A program made the translations under genes and the position numbers. Under the pieces are notes generated by a model. That model was given only the letters and a program-made list of their open reading frames with translations, was not told the origin of the DNA and searched no databases. 64,000 bases of DNA, from positions 127,787 through 191,786 of the forward strand of contig CH002580.1 of assembly GCA_000149265.1 (NCBI GenBank), in the 5' to 3' direction. The first letter of the stretch is position 1; every line of letters starts with the position of its first letter. The stretch comes from Ciona savignyi (Eukaryota > Chordata > Ascidiacea > Phlebobranchia > Cionidae). Positions 41,868 to 57,100 of this stretch are shown here, piece by piece.

Positions 41868-44800
41868 TAATAATAAAATAGTTTCTGCTTGCAAAAACAA
41901 ATGCTTTACTCTTTGTATAAGATCAATGAGACTATAAGAGGTAACCCGATCGTTTCTCCTTGCAAAACAAAAAGCTTACAGTCATAGGGAGTAGTTGCTG
42001 GGGTTGACACTCTATAGATGGAGTATGACCAATTAATATACCTCTATGCTCGACCGAAAATGACATGTGGTCCTCTCTTCATGGTACTTAAATGAATGTT
42101 TAGCTATGTAACAATGGTGATGATTCCTCGATGTTTGGAGGCATGTGCTGGCTGCGCGCCGGTGTTTTAGTTTAGTTGTGCAGTTTTGTAAACGTGGAGC
42201 AGTGCTTCGTGATATAAAGGGTATTAAAGAGTACCAGCTCAAAATTTGTAAATACAAATTTGAAGGCTTATGAGTTTAAGTTGCAGATCCAAGCTTCAAT
42301 TGACCGGCTTCCTATGGTTTAGATTGTTTTCGCATTTTAACCATGCGGCCATGCGACAGTGCACTATACTTCATTCGTTAAAATTACTTTAAGTTTTAAC
42401 TCCTTCCCGCCCCAATGCGGTCTAAAATCTAGAGATCATCAACCACTAGAGGGATGTTTTTAGCTTTTTATTTGATAAGCGTCCATCGAAACGATAGCTA
42501 CCATCATATTTGCTTATATTTGATATAATTTAAACTTGGTTCACTTACCCAAAATTCTAAATGGTACTCATTTATATTAATTACTGATGGACATGCTGCA
42601 AATTTATAATTTTATAAATATACTGAAAATTTATAAAGTATTATTTTCAAGCGCCTTACAGGGGAAGAGGCGTCCTGTACGTTTAAATTATTCTTGAAGG
42701 AGTGATCAAATAGGTCTACAACTTTTAGCTTTGGTAGCAATCATATTAAAGATTTTTGCTTAGCATTTTATTCTTTAACGATTATAACGCTCAATATGTT
42801 TATCCAATCTTAAATTTATTTGGTCTGATTTTAGTGCAAAGACGGTAAACATACGTCTCCGCAGGCATTCAATACCAATATTTAACCTTGTTTTCCTAAA
42901 TTCCCATAAACACAAGCTCACGCAAACAGGAAGAAAGAAAATTCCACTCCAGGACTCGGTTGTAAGAATGGCGCAATTTGCAATTCGTGTTGCGTTGCGT
43001 TATCAGTTCGAAAAGAGAGTACGATTTAAGATATAGAGGACAGAATACAAATGTTGACAGACAGGATTATATCTTATTTTCGAATTGTTTATAATCCTAG
43101 GCTAAACAATGCTTAAAATCGCTATGGAAACCAAGCAACATTGTGTATTACCAAACAATAACCTCCTTCTGACTGTCCAATGCCCGCAATAATGAGATAT
43201 TCGGCACGCAAGAACTTTGATCTTCGAGCAATCGGAGTTCAAACAAGATATATTCTCGCGAGTCCCACTTCCCACAAACTTTCCCGATTCCATTGCTAAC
43301 ACACACACGCAATGTATAAATCATATACAGACTGCAAAGCGCAATAAACGCTGTAATTGTGTATTCACCATCATACCATACATGTGATTTTAACCTGAGA
43401 ACATGATTTATGCATATTTTTTTAAACCGGCATAGTTTCGAAACCGTGACCACCAAACTTGTACGTGACCATTTAAAATTGAGCTATATATATATTGGGG
43501 TTTTACCGCAGTTTCCGTTTTTGATTCACTCGTTTATTTATTTGTATTGATCACGTGCTGTAACTTCTATCGTTTTACCGTTTCTTCGGCTTCTTTTTTA
43601 ATTGATATTCAAGCTTTTTAAAGTTTCGTATTTTAAAAGAGAAACAACGAAACAAACTGTCAGAATATGTTCAGGCATTTATAAGTTATATTGCGGTGAA
43701 TAAAAACAATTCAAAGTCTTGCTTGGATCTTGACATGACACCACAAGCCGCTCTCGTGTTACGAACCGCAAAAATAGCAACAAATTCGCACTTCAACTGC
43801 CAAATGTGCACATTTCTTTACTGGTATTGTTGTGGCTGCCATCTTAACATATAGGACTACATGACGCATTTTTGCAGAAAAAATATAGGAAATTGTGTTT
43901 ACTAAGGTGATTTTATATCTGGATTTCCTGTTTGGCGTGTTTTAATATACAATAAAGTTATCGACGAAGACTTTAAACAACATCCTCTTCCTAAGCACAA
44001 AAGTTGGAAAATACAAATTTTGTATGACCAATCTTAAAACACATTTTCTGGAACGACCAACTTAAAAGGAAGTGTGCCGCGAAAAAGTTCTCAAAAAGTA
44101 CATCAACTGATTCGGCATATTTATGGCTGACGTAAATACTTTGCATTTGCGATGTCAATGAAACCCTTTATCATCAAAGGGCGAGTTGTAAATTATAAGT
44201 TTCCACTAAAAATTATATTCAAGTAAAAAAAGTGGGACCATTATTAATACGGTTTTATTTATTATAAAAAAATATTTTATGTGAGGGTCCCGTAATAAGA
44301 GATCCGAAGAAAATAAGTTATGGAAGTATAGCTTTAAGTAATTAGCATGGTAAACATGCGGCATATCAAACAGTGTGATTTAAGCTCGTTACACATCGGC
44401 AAACAAAAGAAATTATATGATAGGCACCACATAGGCTATCATATTAACAATTGAGTCAATAAATAGCTATTTAAGAACAAGGCGTACGCCAGAACGACTA
44501 TTTAATCTTAGATCGAGGTAATTGAGGCAAAAATTGTCTTAAAAATTTGAACAGAGGTTAAAAATAGAAAATAAAGTCAGATTGTCAAAAAACAGGCTCA
44601 TTTTAAGGTACAAGTAAATATTACGAAATTAAAAAATAAAAAGTTAGAAACCATTAAAAAATATTGCAAAAGCACGTTTTGATAGTTAATATACCTTTTT
44701 AATTTTGTGTGTGATCAGTCACACTCTCAACGACAATTCTAGTCCAGGTACTTTAGCATGAATGAACTCTTTTCGAAAACAAAATTTCGAGTCAGAACAT

Positions 44801-45150
44801 TTTATCCCAACCAAGCGGCAAACAACTAAATAAGTCTATGTTTTTCTCTTAATCTCTTTATTTACAAAAGGTAAAATTGGTTTTCCCATCGTAATTATTA
44901 AGTTGGCAATTCATTACAGTATTGTTTATTTGTATGTCGGTATACCGGCAGCTGCCAACCATTTTTAGTTCAAAGTTATAAAATATAAAAGTAATATTTT
45001 ATCTAGTCGAAAAACAAATTTTATTTCTTCTAATACGAAATCAAGTAAAATGTATTTTTTTAAATGTAATCGATGCAATTTACCAAGGACAATATTAGGT
45101 GTTGTTATAATATGGTTCTTGGGCTAATTTCATGCCCTTTAACCTCGCAA

Positions 45151-48100
45151 ATGGCAAACATAAACTACTGCAGCAAGATTAATTACACCCCGAACTCTGC
45201 TGACTGTAACTACGACCCAGAAACCACGGCGGAATGTGGGAACAAACGAAGATTGCCAGACTCAGGTTATTTTGAAATTTTGTTGGAATAATTGAAGGCT
45301 GTTTATATATCCGAAAAATAACGTTTTAGTGGGGGTCTTAGGATTGTCAACTGATAAATCGTTGCCACAGTGACGTTGCCTTGGTTAAAGGTAAACACCA
45401 AAATATGGGAGTTTCATAAAGATAATTTTTAGGATGTGGCGGTTGCGATAATTAGTGTATGTTTTAGTGGCAAACAAGTGTTCTCGGTGCTAAATAGTTT
45501 GTGATTTTACTGTATCCAGCTAAAATGCCGTTGTATATGTGGGCTTTACACTCTATGTCGACTAATTCGTGCCCACCGGTAAGTGGAATAAGATATTACA
45601 ATATATGGTCGGCAATGACTTCTTGTATGGACCATAAATATTAGATACCACTAGATTAGAGAAATCCAAAAATTATGCATTTGCTTGAAACATATACGGA
45701 GTTAGATTATAGTATATTAAAATTCACAAAATTCTAACGAGTATTTTCGTACACACTTTTAAAAACAGCACATTTAGGACTTCTTTTTAGAAAAACCTTT
45801 ACATATATGATGCATTTTTATAAAACTTGGTCAAGAAAGTTAAAAAAATCCAGGAGAAAAAATAACGCGTGAGAATATTTATACAAGCAGTTTGTGTTGG
45901 TTTAGATTTCGATGGACCTCTATCCAAAATGGCCACAACTGGAGACGGAACTCAGTATCTGACTTCGATGACGTCACAAAAGAACACCAAACGGAATTGT
46001 GAAGTAAAGACAGTAAAGAGGATGGCACAAACCAAAAAGAAAAAGATTGACTTGACACTAAATTGGTATTTTGTTTTAAATGACTCTAAATTATTTTAAA
46101 ACCAATCCGCGTATATACAACACGTCTGCTGCTGCATAGTTTATACCTCAACTCATCTACATACAGGCAGTATTTCTGCGGATGATTTTTCTAACCTATC
46201 AATTGATATACAACCTTAATGTTTAAAACAAATTGATTAGCATAATTATTTCTTAATCTAGATTATCTACCTGTTTCCAGTCGTAAACTATGGAAATACA
46301 ACTTTTGTGTGCAATTGAGACAGTCTGACTCGTTTATGAATTATAACCTTCTATTTTTTCCACACCAAATTGTAACACGACCTTTCTATGGGCATAACAT
46401 AAATTCCGTAATTAATACTAATTCCTAAACCAAATTTAATTTAAAATTTTTAGGCGTTAGTTTAAAATAACGGAAATGCAGAATAAGTCCCTAATTACTC
46501 TTTCCCCTCACGGTAAAGTGGATTACGGATAATTTGTAACTTGCTTTGGATTCAATTTTCGTTTTTTTTCGTGTGTTAGTATTAGCCCCTTTATATGGTT
46601 CGGTTGAACTTTTGGTTATTAAATCAACACCATGGTTAAATTGGAATTAATTTGATTTTTACAGGCTAGAAGAGAATTACATGATATGCGACGGAATATG
46701 TTTGGCCCGATGTATATTGTATAACCATTACCTGGATTTCTGTAATAAAAGCAACATTGAACCGGCTTGTGCTGCCACTTTCGGCAAGGTACTAAAAATA
46801 CACGTGATTCATTTCACGGGTTGGTTATTTTTTGCCAACAAAATTTGTATACAAAATTATACGTATAATTTTAGGCAAAAAATCATTTTCGAGAAATTAT
46901 AAATAAAAAAATAATTGTAATATCTTACATTTATTTTAAAACTTTTAATTTTTTTAAATTTAAATTTCACTTGAATATAAACAAATTTATTACAATATGG
47001 GCAGTTCTGAAAAGCTTTGATGTAATGGGTGTGGATTTTTTGAAACATGGAAGATACAACAATGCATTTTCGTAGTGATATGCAGTAAATGCAACGTATT
47101 TTAAGTATCATAAATAACTCTTGAAAATATCACGTAGATTTATGAAATTAATTTTCCAGGATGTCAGATTTTAAAAATTTATAGACGCGCTGTGGTTAGC
47201 CAACTTACGTTATTGAAGTTATAATGGTGATTTATTAAGATTAATAAGTTAATTGACACGTGCCCTATTTCCAGACAATAAGGCACAAGTTTCCGTTACT
47301 AACGACAAGAAGACTGGGAACGCGTGGTCATTCAAAGTAAGTTAATTGCATTCACTACAGCTTCCAATAAAAAAGGAATAATTAAAAATTTGCCGTGGGC
47401 TTTTAATTAGATTTTACGCAGTGAGATCGTATTTAAGGACAGCGAGGGGCGCGCTCTTACCCAGGCCCACTTATCTTCGTCAAACTCGTAACTGAAAGCA
47501 TGTATGATTGATGTCAATTTTCGGATGAAAAATCGGTTCAAAATAAATAAAAAATTCAAATCGCAGTTTTTGATTCGTAATATTAAATAACATGATAAAG
47601 ATAATTGTTGAAGTGAAGTTATTCGACAATTGGAAGTATATAGTCTGAATGTGCGACAAAGTAAAGTCGAACTATTTGTATCTAACAGTCGATGACCAAG
47701 AGTCAACAAACTGTTCAGGAATGTAGGTTAAAAGGGTAGCGGGTGGACTTGGGACTTAATATCAAGACAATTACAACTCGACTTTGTGTACACACTCGGT
47801 GTAATATCGTTGATGGGTCAATATTTAATTCATAGCATGTCAATCACATGTCTACTTGTGTCGAAAAATTGAAATTAATTTGTTATATATGATTTACAAG
47901 AATTAGTCGATGTTTCGCGAATGGCGAACTAATATTAAAAAGTACGATTGTACATAAACACCAGTAATTAATAATCTAGATGCCGTATAATTTTGGCTGG
48001 GTTAAACATAATGCTGAAAATTTTCTTCGATAAGTCTGTTTACTACAACAGATAAATTTGAAAAAAGAGATTGTTGCCTTTTTATTCCTAATGGTATGCA

Positions 48101-51100
48101 ACTGTTTTGTAAAGGCTGCGTATGGTTTTCGTTAAGTGCAAGGTTTCGCACTAAAAATATCTATATTACATCCTTTAATATAAAAAGCGTGTGGTGTATG
48201 AAACAATTTGTAGGAGAATGTAACGTGAAAATGCAACAAATGGAAAAGTTCACATAGGTTTGAGGAAAATAAACAGCACGTGCAACAAAGTAACACACCG
48301 AGGCTATATATAATGGCGTCTTGTCGTAATTCTACGGCAGTCGCTGGCGCCAGTATATGTTTATTAAAAATAAATCAAGCAACACTCGTGTTTGAGAAAG
48401 AGTTAATGGAAACATAGATATTATGACAACGGCCTAAATCTGTACTAATAATAGAAGCTGATTCATAGAACACGCTTTGATCTTTCTATAAACCTATATT
48501 TACATATTTCTAAAAAAATATATACTAACGGACTACATGAAACATTATATAATGTTCAGTCTATTCAAAAGTTAAACGCTTTTATTTAAACAACGATTAA
48601 AATAGAATTTTAATTAAACCAGGCCAAAAGTTTAGCGATGGTTATTAATTCCAAACTTATTAGTTTCAACTTTATTTACCCAAAATATGTACTTTAAACT
48701 TAGGTTTATGACCTATTGGCAAAGTCTTAAAATTTAATGAGAAAACTTTCGAAAACAAACAGCATTTGTGGTTCAAAGAGTTGCCTTTTTAATTTATTAA
48801 TTTTCGTTTTTACTTTACAATCAAAAAGAAAGGATAATAATGTAAACATAGAAACGGGAAAATGACAGCGGATAAAACGGGCTATTTTAACATGAGACAA
48901 TCAAATGTATTATGATAATACAAGTACCGATAAAGTATTTTAACTAAGATTGTTCATCTGTTAATGACACAAAGTATATACAACAACCAATGCGTGAATA
49001 ACAAATGTGTTTAAGCATAGATTACTGTTCATCCTACAAAGGCTTTTCAAAACAAAACTTATTCTACAATTATTTATAGATATGGCTACATTTCACCAAA
49101 AAGTCATAAAGTCTCAACATTAAATAGGAACCTATACAAGAACGATAAAACTTAGCTCGCTGAATTAACTTGTTAAGTAAAAAGTAAAATCTACATCCGC
49201 TCAATCAATTGATTGAGTTGTGTTGTGTTTCTTATTGCCAACTACATTGCAAAAAAAGTTACCTATAGGCGACGACGTAAAAGAAAATCGAGAGATTGCA
49301 CCACTTACCTCATGCTTTACGTAAAAAACAGTCCGGTCAATTCTTATACATCAAACAGTCCGGTCAATTCATATACATTGCATATTACAATTTCGACTTA
49401 TTATTATAGGATTAGTAAAGAATTATTTTAAATTTTCCCATGGTACGTTTTAAAAACTTTTTTTTTGCAATTGAAGAACCCGCTAAAATTCTGCTAATTC
49501 CTAAATATAACTTAATATAGGTTATTTTACAAGCGGGGAGGTAATTTTTTTATTTAAACAATATATTATTCTTTACCTGTTTTTTTACCCAAAAATTTTA
49601 ACCTTTAATTTTATAACCAAATTAAAATAACGCCGTTAGAACAAGATTAGATTTACGAAATGCCATAATATGGAGCTATTCAAAGTATACTTACAGGTAT
49701 CACTACTACGGCATCGGTATTCGGGAAACAAGTATATACTACAACTCGGTGTATGCTGGAAAAGGTTTAACAAGGTAAGAAGAGTATAGCGTAGTCCACA
49801 TTATATCTACGTATTAACTAGATAAAAACATGTTGTTTTTTTTAAATTGCAGATTTTCACCAACTGTGAAGCAAGCAAAGGAGGTATGTCAAGATGATCT
49901 TTAGTAGAGTATTTAATGGAAACTACTAAAACAATCCGCACATATAGTATTTATGTTGGTATACCAAAACAACAATAATAAAACTTAAAAAAGCTAGCAT
50001 CTTTTAACCTTCAATCTGATTGGATAACCAGTTCACAAAAATGACCGAGCGATCGCAGTAAAATCAAAATACAGCGGAGACAAAATTATAGCAGACCCAG
50101 TTAGATTCAAGGGTTACCGTATATATTTTGGCAAGAGTTTTATATAGCAACGTTACGGTTTAATGCTGTTAGCTGAAAGTATATTTTTCCGTAGTCTCCC
50201 TTGGATGCTGCAGGCCAGTATCCACGAAACTGTTTACGAAGATTTCAAGACGACTTTCCTGACGCCTCTCAGTTTAATGACATTGGAGAGGTGTCACACG
50301 AAATGGTAAGTCAGCGCATTAAAAATACATAATGCGACTGTTTGTGAGCGGGAGATTGTATTCCTTCGAGTTGCTGTAGCTATTGTAGTGTTTCGTATAT
50401 GATTGGAACGTTCCATGAATTAAAGTAGAACTCAAAAATCCGCTGTGTTCGTGCAATGCCCCCAAGTGCTTTGCCTGATCTTTTAATTTCTAAAACCAAC
50501 CCCCTTCCATCCACATTAAGATCCCTTTAAGTTTAATTGCCTATGTACATACTCCTATAACTGTGGCCCAGAGTGTCGAGTTATGTTAGTTCATTTGTTA
50601 ACGGTTTGGACTTATATTGAGTATTTAGTGGCATAACATTGTATTTGCAATAATAAATTTTGTACTTTGTATACCTCGCACACAGTATATACATTTTCAT
50701 AGTTAATTTTTGTTATAGATTCAAGACTTTCTCTCTTACTATAGAGGTTTTTGCGAAAGAATAATAACCGCGGCTGGGACACGTTCATTTGACCGGGTAA
50801 GGGAAATAATTTTTTGATTGCAATGGATTCAAATTTAGGCGGGAAATGTGCAACAGATTAAACACGTTTCTCAGTGTTTTAAAGTTTAAAGTAGTAGTAT
50901 ATTGGTCGTGGTAACTAAGTGGGTGTTATTGAATGCAGACCATCGGATTATTGTTTATGCGCTCCGGGTTATTAAAAATATTTTTTTTGAAATTTACCGT
51001 GTACGGCCACACGAGGCATTCTTTGCAGACCTAATTAAGAAAGTAAGCTGTGTAGAAAACTGGTTAATATATGGAGAAAATGATATGGGTACTTATCTGA

Positions 51101-54100
51101 ACATGAAAATAACATTCTAATTCAGTGTGGATAGAAGAGATAAGTAGCCTATGTTGGCATTGCCGCGACTGTAAGCTATAATCTGATTAATATCAGGTCA
51201 ACATTATTGTGTGTAAAACTGCTTATTATGGGTCCATTTGTAAACGATTTGGCCTGGGTGTGCTTTAACTTTTATATGTTGTAGCCAACATGATCTAGNN
51301 NNNNNNNNNNNNNNNNNNNNNNNNNNNNNNNNNNNNNNNNNNNNNNNNNNNNNNNNNNNNNNNNNNNNNNNNNNNNNNNNNNNNNNNNNNNNNNNNNNAT
51401 GTTGAAACCTTAAATTTAGAGTTTTACACTTGGGGAATTCCCTAAAATCGTTAAACACTAATTGATTTTTAGCATTTGATTATTCAGGGGTTTCGCGCCC
51501 AACCTCTTTGCCCAAATTTAAATTACTTGAGTATACTGTTAGTTCATTTTCCAAAGCTATAAAAAAGGGAAACCCCCTAATTTTTGTGAGTATACTTTTG
51601 TTAAAGGTATAACATGTATCTTGTTTATCGGAGGTCTTTTGAAGGAGTATTCAAACCGAAATAAACTCTCATATGTGGTAGGTAACATAAACTAGATATT
51701 TTAAAAACCACAATTTCGGGTTTTAACCGAGGGAAATGTTAGTAATTTTTTCAAATTGACATAAAGTTTTACATGTTGTAATCAACATAACTTACATATT
51801 TAAACCTAAAATTTAAGGTTTTACTCCTGGGAAATTCCCTAAAATTGTTTTTAGAAAATCCCCAAATTGTGTAAGCATATTTTTTATAAAACGTATGAGA
51901 GTGTTGTCTTGTCGTAACTCAGGGACACATTTTTTCTTCTTGCATGATAAAATTATATAAATGTGTAGTGAGTACAATCAAAACACATTTTACAAATGGG
52001 GGATGGTTGAAACGTGGTTGTCGCTATCTAGTTAAAACTGTAGAAGCTAATTCTTACGCTGTTCCAAAGAATAATCTCAATGCCAAAACTCACCGTAACC
52101 GTAACAACTTAATCTTTAATTTAGTGATCTTTAGTTTCACCTTAGTACTACTTTGTTACAAGTTAACCCTTTTTTAATTATATATACATTTTTTTCACAG
52201 GGAGGCACCAAACTAGATAACTTTTAGTTGTTTTTTTTGTGCCTTCCTGTTTTGCTGTAGTATCTTGCCACAGTATTTTTTTAGGTTAATTATTGGATTT
52301 TCAGTTACCGCCATATTTGTTTTGGTATATATATATATATGACATGTATTTTTAAATTGTTGGTGGTAAACGCTGCAGCGAAAGAAACAAAAATAAAAAT
52401 TGTATTGTATCAGATCTTACGTTTCCAACCCTATGGAACACAAGTAATTTATTTTAAAACGAAATGTGTTTTTACATACAGACATGCAATCATCACAATA
52501 AAGTATAACATCATTTAAGTTGGCAATGTTAATGTAGTAGGTTTTTAAAGTAGTTAATTAAAATTTACATTGGAAATCTAATTAATCAATGTCTGGTGGA
52601 TACTTGTACCTAACATTACAAAAGTCTGTTGAAGAGAAATTAACAATCATCTATTATATTATTAAATCTAGATTAAGATGTCTTTCTAATTCTGTTAATT
52701 TTTTATCTTTTTCAGATTCCAGCTATACACCAAAGCTGTTGGGAAGGATTTTCCCACCAATATTGGGGATTCTAATCAATGTTGTATTTATTGACTTGAT
52801 CTCACTTTGTGATATCATTTTACACCAAGTAGGTCGAATTTATGTTTTTATCGCGTTTCAGATGTATTGTTTGAGCTATATGAAGATTTCTGATTAACTT
52901 GTGGGCATTCATTGGCATGTGGGCATTTATTGGCTGAGATACAATTTGTATAACGTCTCTAATATCTTACTGTACATACATACAGTGTGATTAAAGATGA
53001 GTTACTGGTAGATAATATCTACCAATATCTACTAGATATAAATGTACCTTTTTAACGTGAGACTTGATTTACAGAGTTTGACCGACTTGCTGCTTCCAAC
53101 ACCATGTGAAAATATATCAGAAATGTGAGTTACAAGTTCAAACAATTGGGCAAGATACAGAAATAATATAGGTTCCCTTCGATCCAAGGGAACGCATTTT
53201 ATTTTCACCTTATTTTGTTTCTGTGTTATGCTGGTCTTGTATACTTTGTGGATCAATTTTCACCAGGAAAGATTTGTCTATAAGGTTAAAAAAATTCACA
53301 ATTGTAAGTGAACATGAGATAGAAATGCATAGTTTATTATTTTAAAAATACTGCAAAGGGAATTTTTGAAAATTATTATTCTTCGAAATTTCGCTGCAAA
53401 CATTCATTGAAAACTTTGGGACTGGAAAAAAACTTTTTAATTCAATTTTGAAAGGAAGTTGTAGATATTAAAACTGAAAAAGCAAAACACAATTAACCTC
53501 AAAATAACACAATAATTAATAATTATAATTCAATATTACCACATGTATGATATAGCTGGACACTTAATAACAACATAAATCGCAAGACAATTGTAACACA
53601 AACAAAAAACATTCATCTATATATAATTTTCCAAGTCTCAACCCCACTCAAACCATTTGATAAGTCTGCTTTAATGCCCCTTACTAGGAAGAATTTACCA
53701 ATTGCTTTTAAATTTTTATATTTAAGCTATTATGTACTGGGTGCAGTGGCAAATTAGGTATAAGCTAATATATTGTTTTAGATGTTCAGTGGTAAATTTA
53801 GAAAAATTTCATCTATTATTCTTTGACAGCCGATATTTTAGGAAGTAGCAATTAAATTCAAATTCAAACAAAAGGGAAAATCGAAGTATAAAATAAAACT
53901 GACAAATAACTGTTACATTAAAATATCCTAGTTTTTCCCCTAAATATCCCCCATAATATAAAAAATATAATACACTATGACCATGTGTATACAGCAGCTG
54001 GTCACTTAAAGCCGTCAAAAATGGATACAAAATTTATAATAAGAACAAAAAATGCAGTTACTCCATACCAACTTTCAACCATTTAACAAGGAATTCCTAT

Positions 54101-57100
54101 AAACCTCATTTTAATAGGTAGGAAATATTCATTAAGGTCAAACTTGTATAGGTGCTAGCTAATATGTATTTAATATGTAGTGTTATATTTAGTAATATTC
54201 TTATAAAATGTAATTTCCCATTTCTGTATTAATATATTTTATGCCCAACATAAAAAAGAAAAAATGTTTCAAACGAGTTGAAAATTTAGGAAATTGTTTG
54301 GGTTTTTATTGTTGTTGTTTTTTTATATACCAACATAAATACATTTTTTAAAGATTGGTTTTACACTTAGTGGTGGTTAACATCTCAGTAAAACAGACCA
54401 TCTATATAACTGCATACATTGTTAATATTTGTTGGTAATATTTGAAAACTGGGAATCATTCATTATAACCAAACTGAATATATTATTTTTCAAATAATGT
54501 ACTGTTATATCCTAAACAATATACCAAAAAATGTCCTTCTATGTCTTTCCCATACATGAGGAAAATTGCAAATTATCCTAAAACATGTTTACAAACAGGG
54601 ACCTGATAGCAGTGCGTAATCTTGGCAAACAATGGCAAGCTTGTGTAAAAAGTTCAATGATTGGGTGTCCTGAAGAACTAGTGGCAAAGAAATCTTTAAT
54701 CGCACAACAGTTTGGCCAATCTCTAGTACGACAAACTTCTGTCATTAACTTAGCAAAGGTAAACAATGATCAATTAAGAATAAAGTTTGGTCCAACTCAC
54801 ACAGTTGATTTTATAATTTTTAAAAACAATTCCAAGGTAATATGTTATGGTGAGCCCGTAATTTCTCACCCACTTTCAAAGTGACAGATAAGAGTGCTAG
54901 CGTATTTACACATGCACTAGTATGTTAAACTTATTCCAAGACAACATTTAAAAAAATAAGACTTGATGAACATTTGATAAACAAAATATCATCTTTTTGT
55001 GGTGTATGGCAGTAGAAAACAATGAATAATATTTATATTACTGTATCAAACTCGACTGTTAAAAATTGTCAAAATTCTAGTTTATCCCTAATATATTTTC
55101 ACTGATCTATACAATGTTATGTGTAGACGGTTCGGATATTAGCCCAAGACAGTGAAACAGTGACGCCAATGTTAAATGACATAGAAAATATTGACTTGAA
55201 AAGCATGGGTTCTCAAGCTTTTTATGCTAATACTGAAAGTGAAGATCAAGACACGGATCTAAATTCTGAATGTAATTATTTGGTTATTGTATAATACATA
55301 TCAATAATTTATTCATTTAGTTAATTAATGAAGTATGTATTCACTTGCCTTCAATCCAGCCGGTCAGCTGATTTACAACATGTACGATCATCAGCCCAAT
55401 AAGAAGAAAGCTGATGCAAAACTGTCGCTAATGTTCTTTGGCATGACACTTAGCAAATGGTACCTGAACCCAGTAGTTTAATTTTCAAACAAAAATCCCC
55501 CACCATCTTTATCGTAACACCCTGAAATAGCTCTGATAATCAGTCTGTGGGTATGAGGTAATCTGACGATTGCTTATCTTACAACGGCTTTTATGTTTTT
55601 CCATTCATAGAACTAAATAAGAATATTTTATTCTACCCAGCTTTCACGTATTCCTTAGCCTACAAATGCAATCATATTACCTTGTACTGACGTCTGGCAA
55701 AACACTTTTAGGCAATTTTTCAACCCTTTATTTAATGCAACTACTTGAATTCAGTGATCAAGGAATTAAAAGAGCTGCTACACAAAAGAGCGAATGTAGA
55801 TATGTTTGTAGAATGGCTGGACAACATTGTAGACCAAAAGGTAAAGTTACAATAACAGCCATGCATTTTGTAAAATTAGTATTTCGATTCATTTTCAAAA
55901 TTTTGTTTTATTGTCATTATTAAATGAAGTTGTTGAAGGATGTATCAAGAACAGAAATATAACAAGAAATAAGAATGCCAGACAAATAAAGTCCACTGGT
56001 TGCAAAATATATAAATACCTTTTTAGCAAATGTATCTGTACTTAATGTTCAAACTTTGTATTAAAAAATGAATAATTCATTTTCAGGTGATAAAACCAAG
56101 TAAACAAAATGGAAGATCCATGAAAAAGAGAGCACAAGATTTCCTTTTAAAGTGGTCTTTCTTTGGAGCTAGGATCATGCATACTCTAACAATAAACAAT
56201 GCCACCAGTTTTAGTAAGTTTAATCTAATTGCAACTAGAAGAGATGGCTGTGCTGCTTGTGTGATTGCATTTGCAAAAATTATTACTGTAGATTAACGGA
56301 ACTTGGATTACATTGTTGTTCACTAATTGTTTGATTAAATTAGTGTTTAAACACTGATTGTAGGTCAGTTATTTAATTTAGGATATTTGCAGATTCATTT
56401 CATTATTTACGAATGTTAATGGACGAGTACATTTTGTTTGCTGTTGAAACTCAATTCAACAACGAAAAGCGAGAGGAAATAAGAAACGCAGTGACGAAAC
56501 ACATAAGTGAGTAAGCTGTGTTTGCAGCTGTAACATAGCTGCTAATCATCCATAAATATTTTACCTTTAAACTAACCACTTGCTATTGTCCCTGACAATA
56601 ATTGTTGACACAGTTTCGTACCCATTTATTGTCCAATTCAAACTTTACCGAATCTTTACTGTATTTGTTTTTACTTACTTGGCGATAATTATTACCTGCA
56701 TTCATTAACAAGGCCAGGTACAAGGTGACATGTATGCCTCTAGTGCTCATGTATCATCACGGCTCAGGGTTGATGATAAAAATATTTCTTACCAACCCAG
56801 GATAAAAATATCAGGTTGCCAAACCATTAAATGTTATGCAGAGCACACAAAAACATCTGCAACAAACAGTAGCGAAGCAATTTACTCCCCACCCACTTAT
56901 TCTTGTGGTGATTCACAAAGAAGTAGAAAAAATTGGACGCAATCTTGGACCACCAATGTCTATTCACCTAACACACAATTAAATGGTGCGATTTATTTGA
57001 ATGGTAGGATTTCTTAATTGTTCATGTTTAATTCCATATTAGATAACTAAACTATTTTTCAAAATTTATTTGCCGAACGAAATTTAACTTTATTGACAAC

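Larger units (their letters stand above)
39263..45072. other. Upstream region of the RFX6-type gene
   Basis: AT-rich and apart from two SINEs (41097-41388, 41757-41867) without recognised features. Open frames on the minus strand at 40389-40099 and 43456-43148 have no family signature. Regulatory sequence of the RFX6-type gene is expected here but cannot be pinpointed by eye. Confidence 0.4.

Noticed and set aside
43148..43456. 102-codon minus-strand frame
   Set aside because: No domain; overlapping frames of similar length suggest chance.
50902..51120. 72-codon frame in an RFX6 intron
   Set aside because: No match to RFX and not needed by the exon phases.
55362..55480. Open frame after a CAG between RFX6 exons
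   Set aside because: Aligns with the SINE head and body. The RFX alignment and phases join 55271 directly to 55755.
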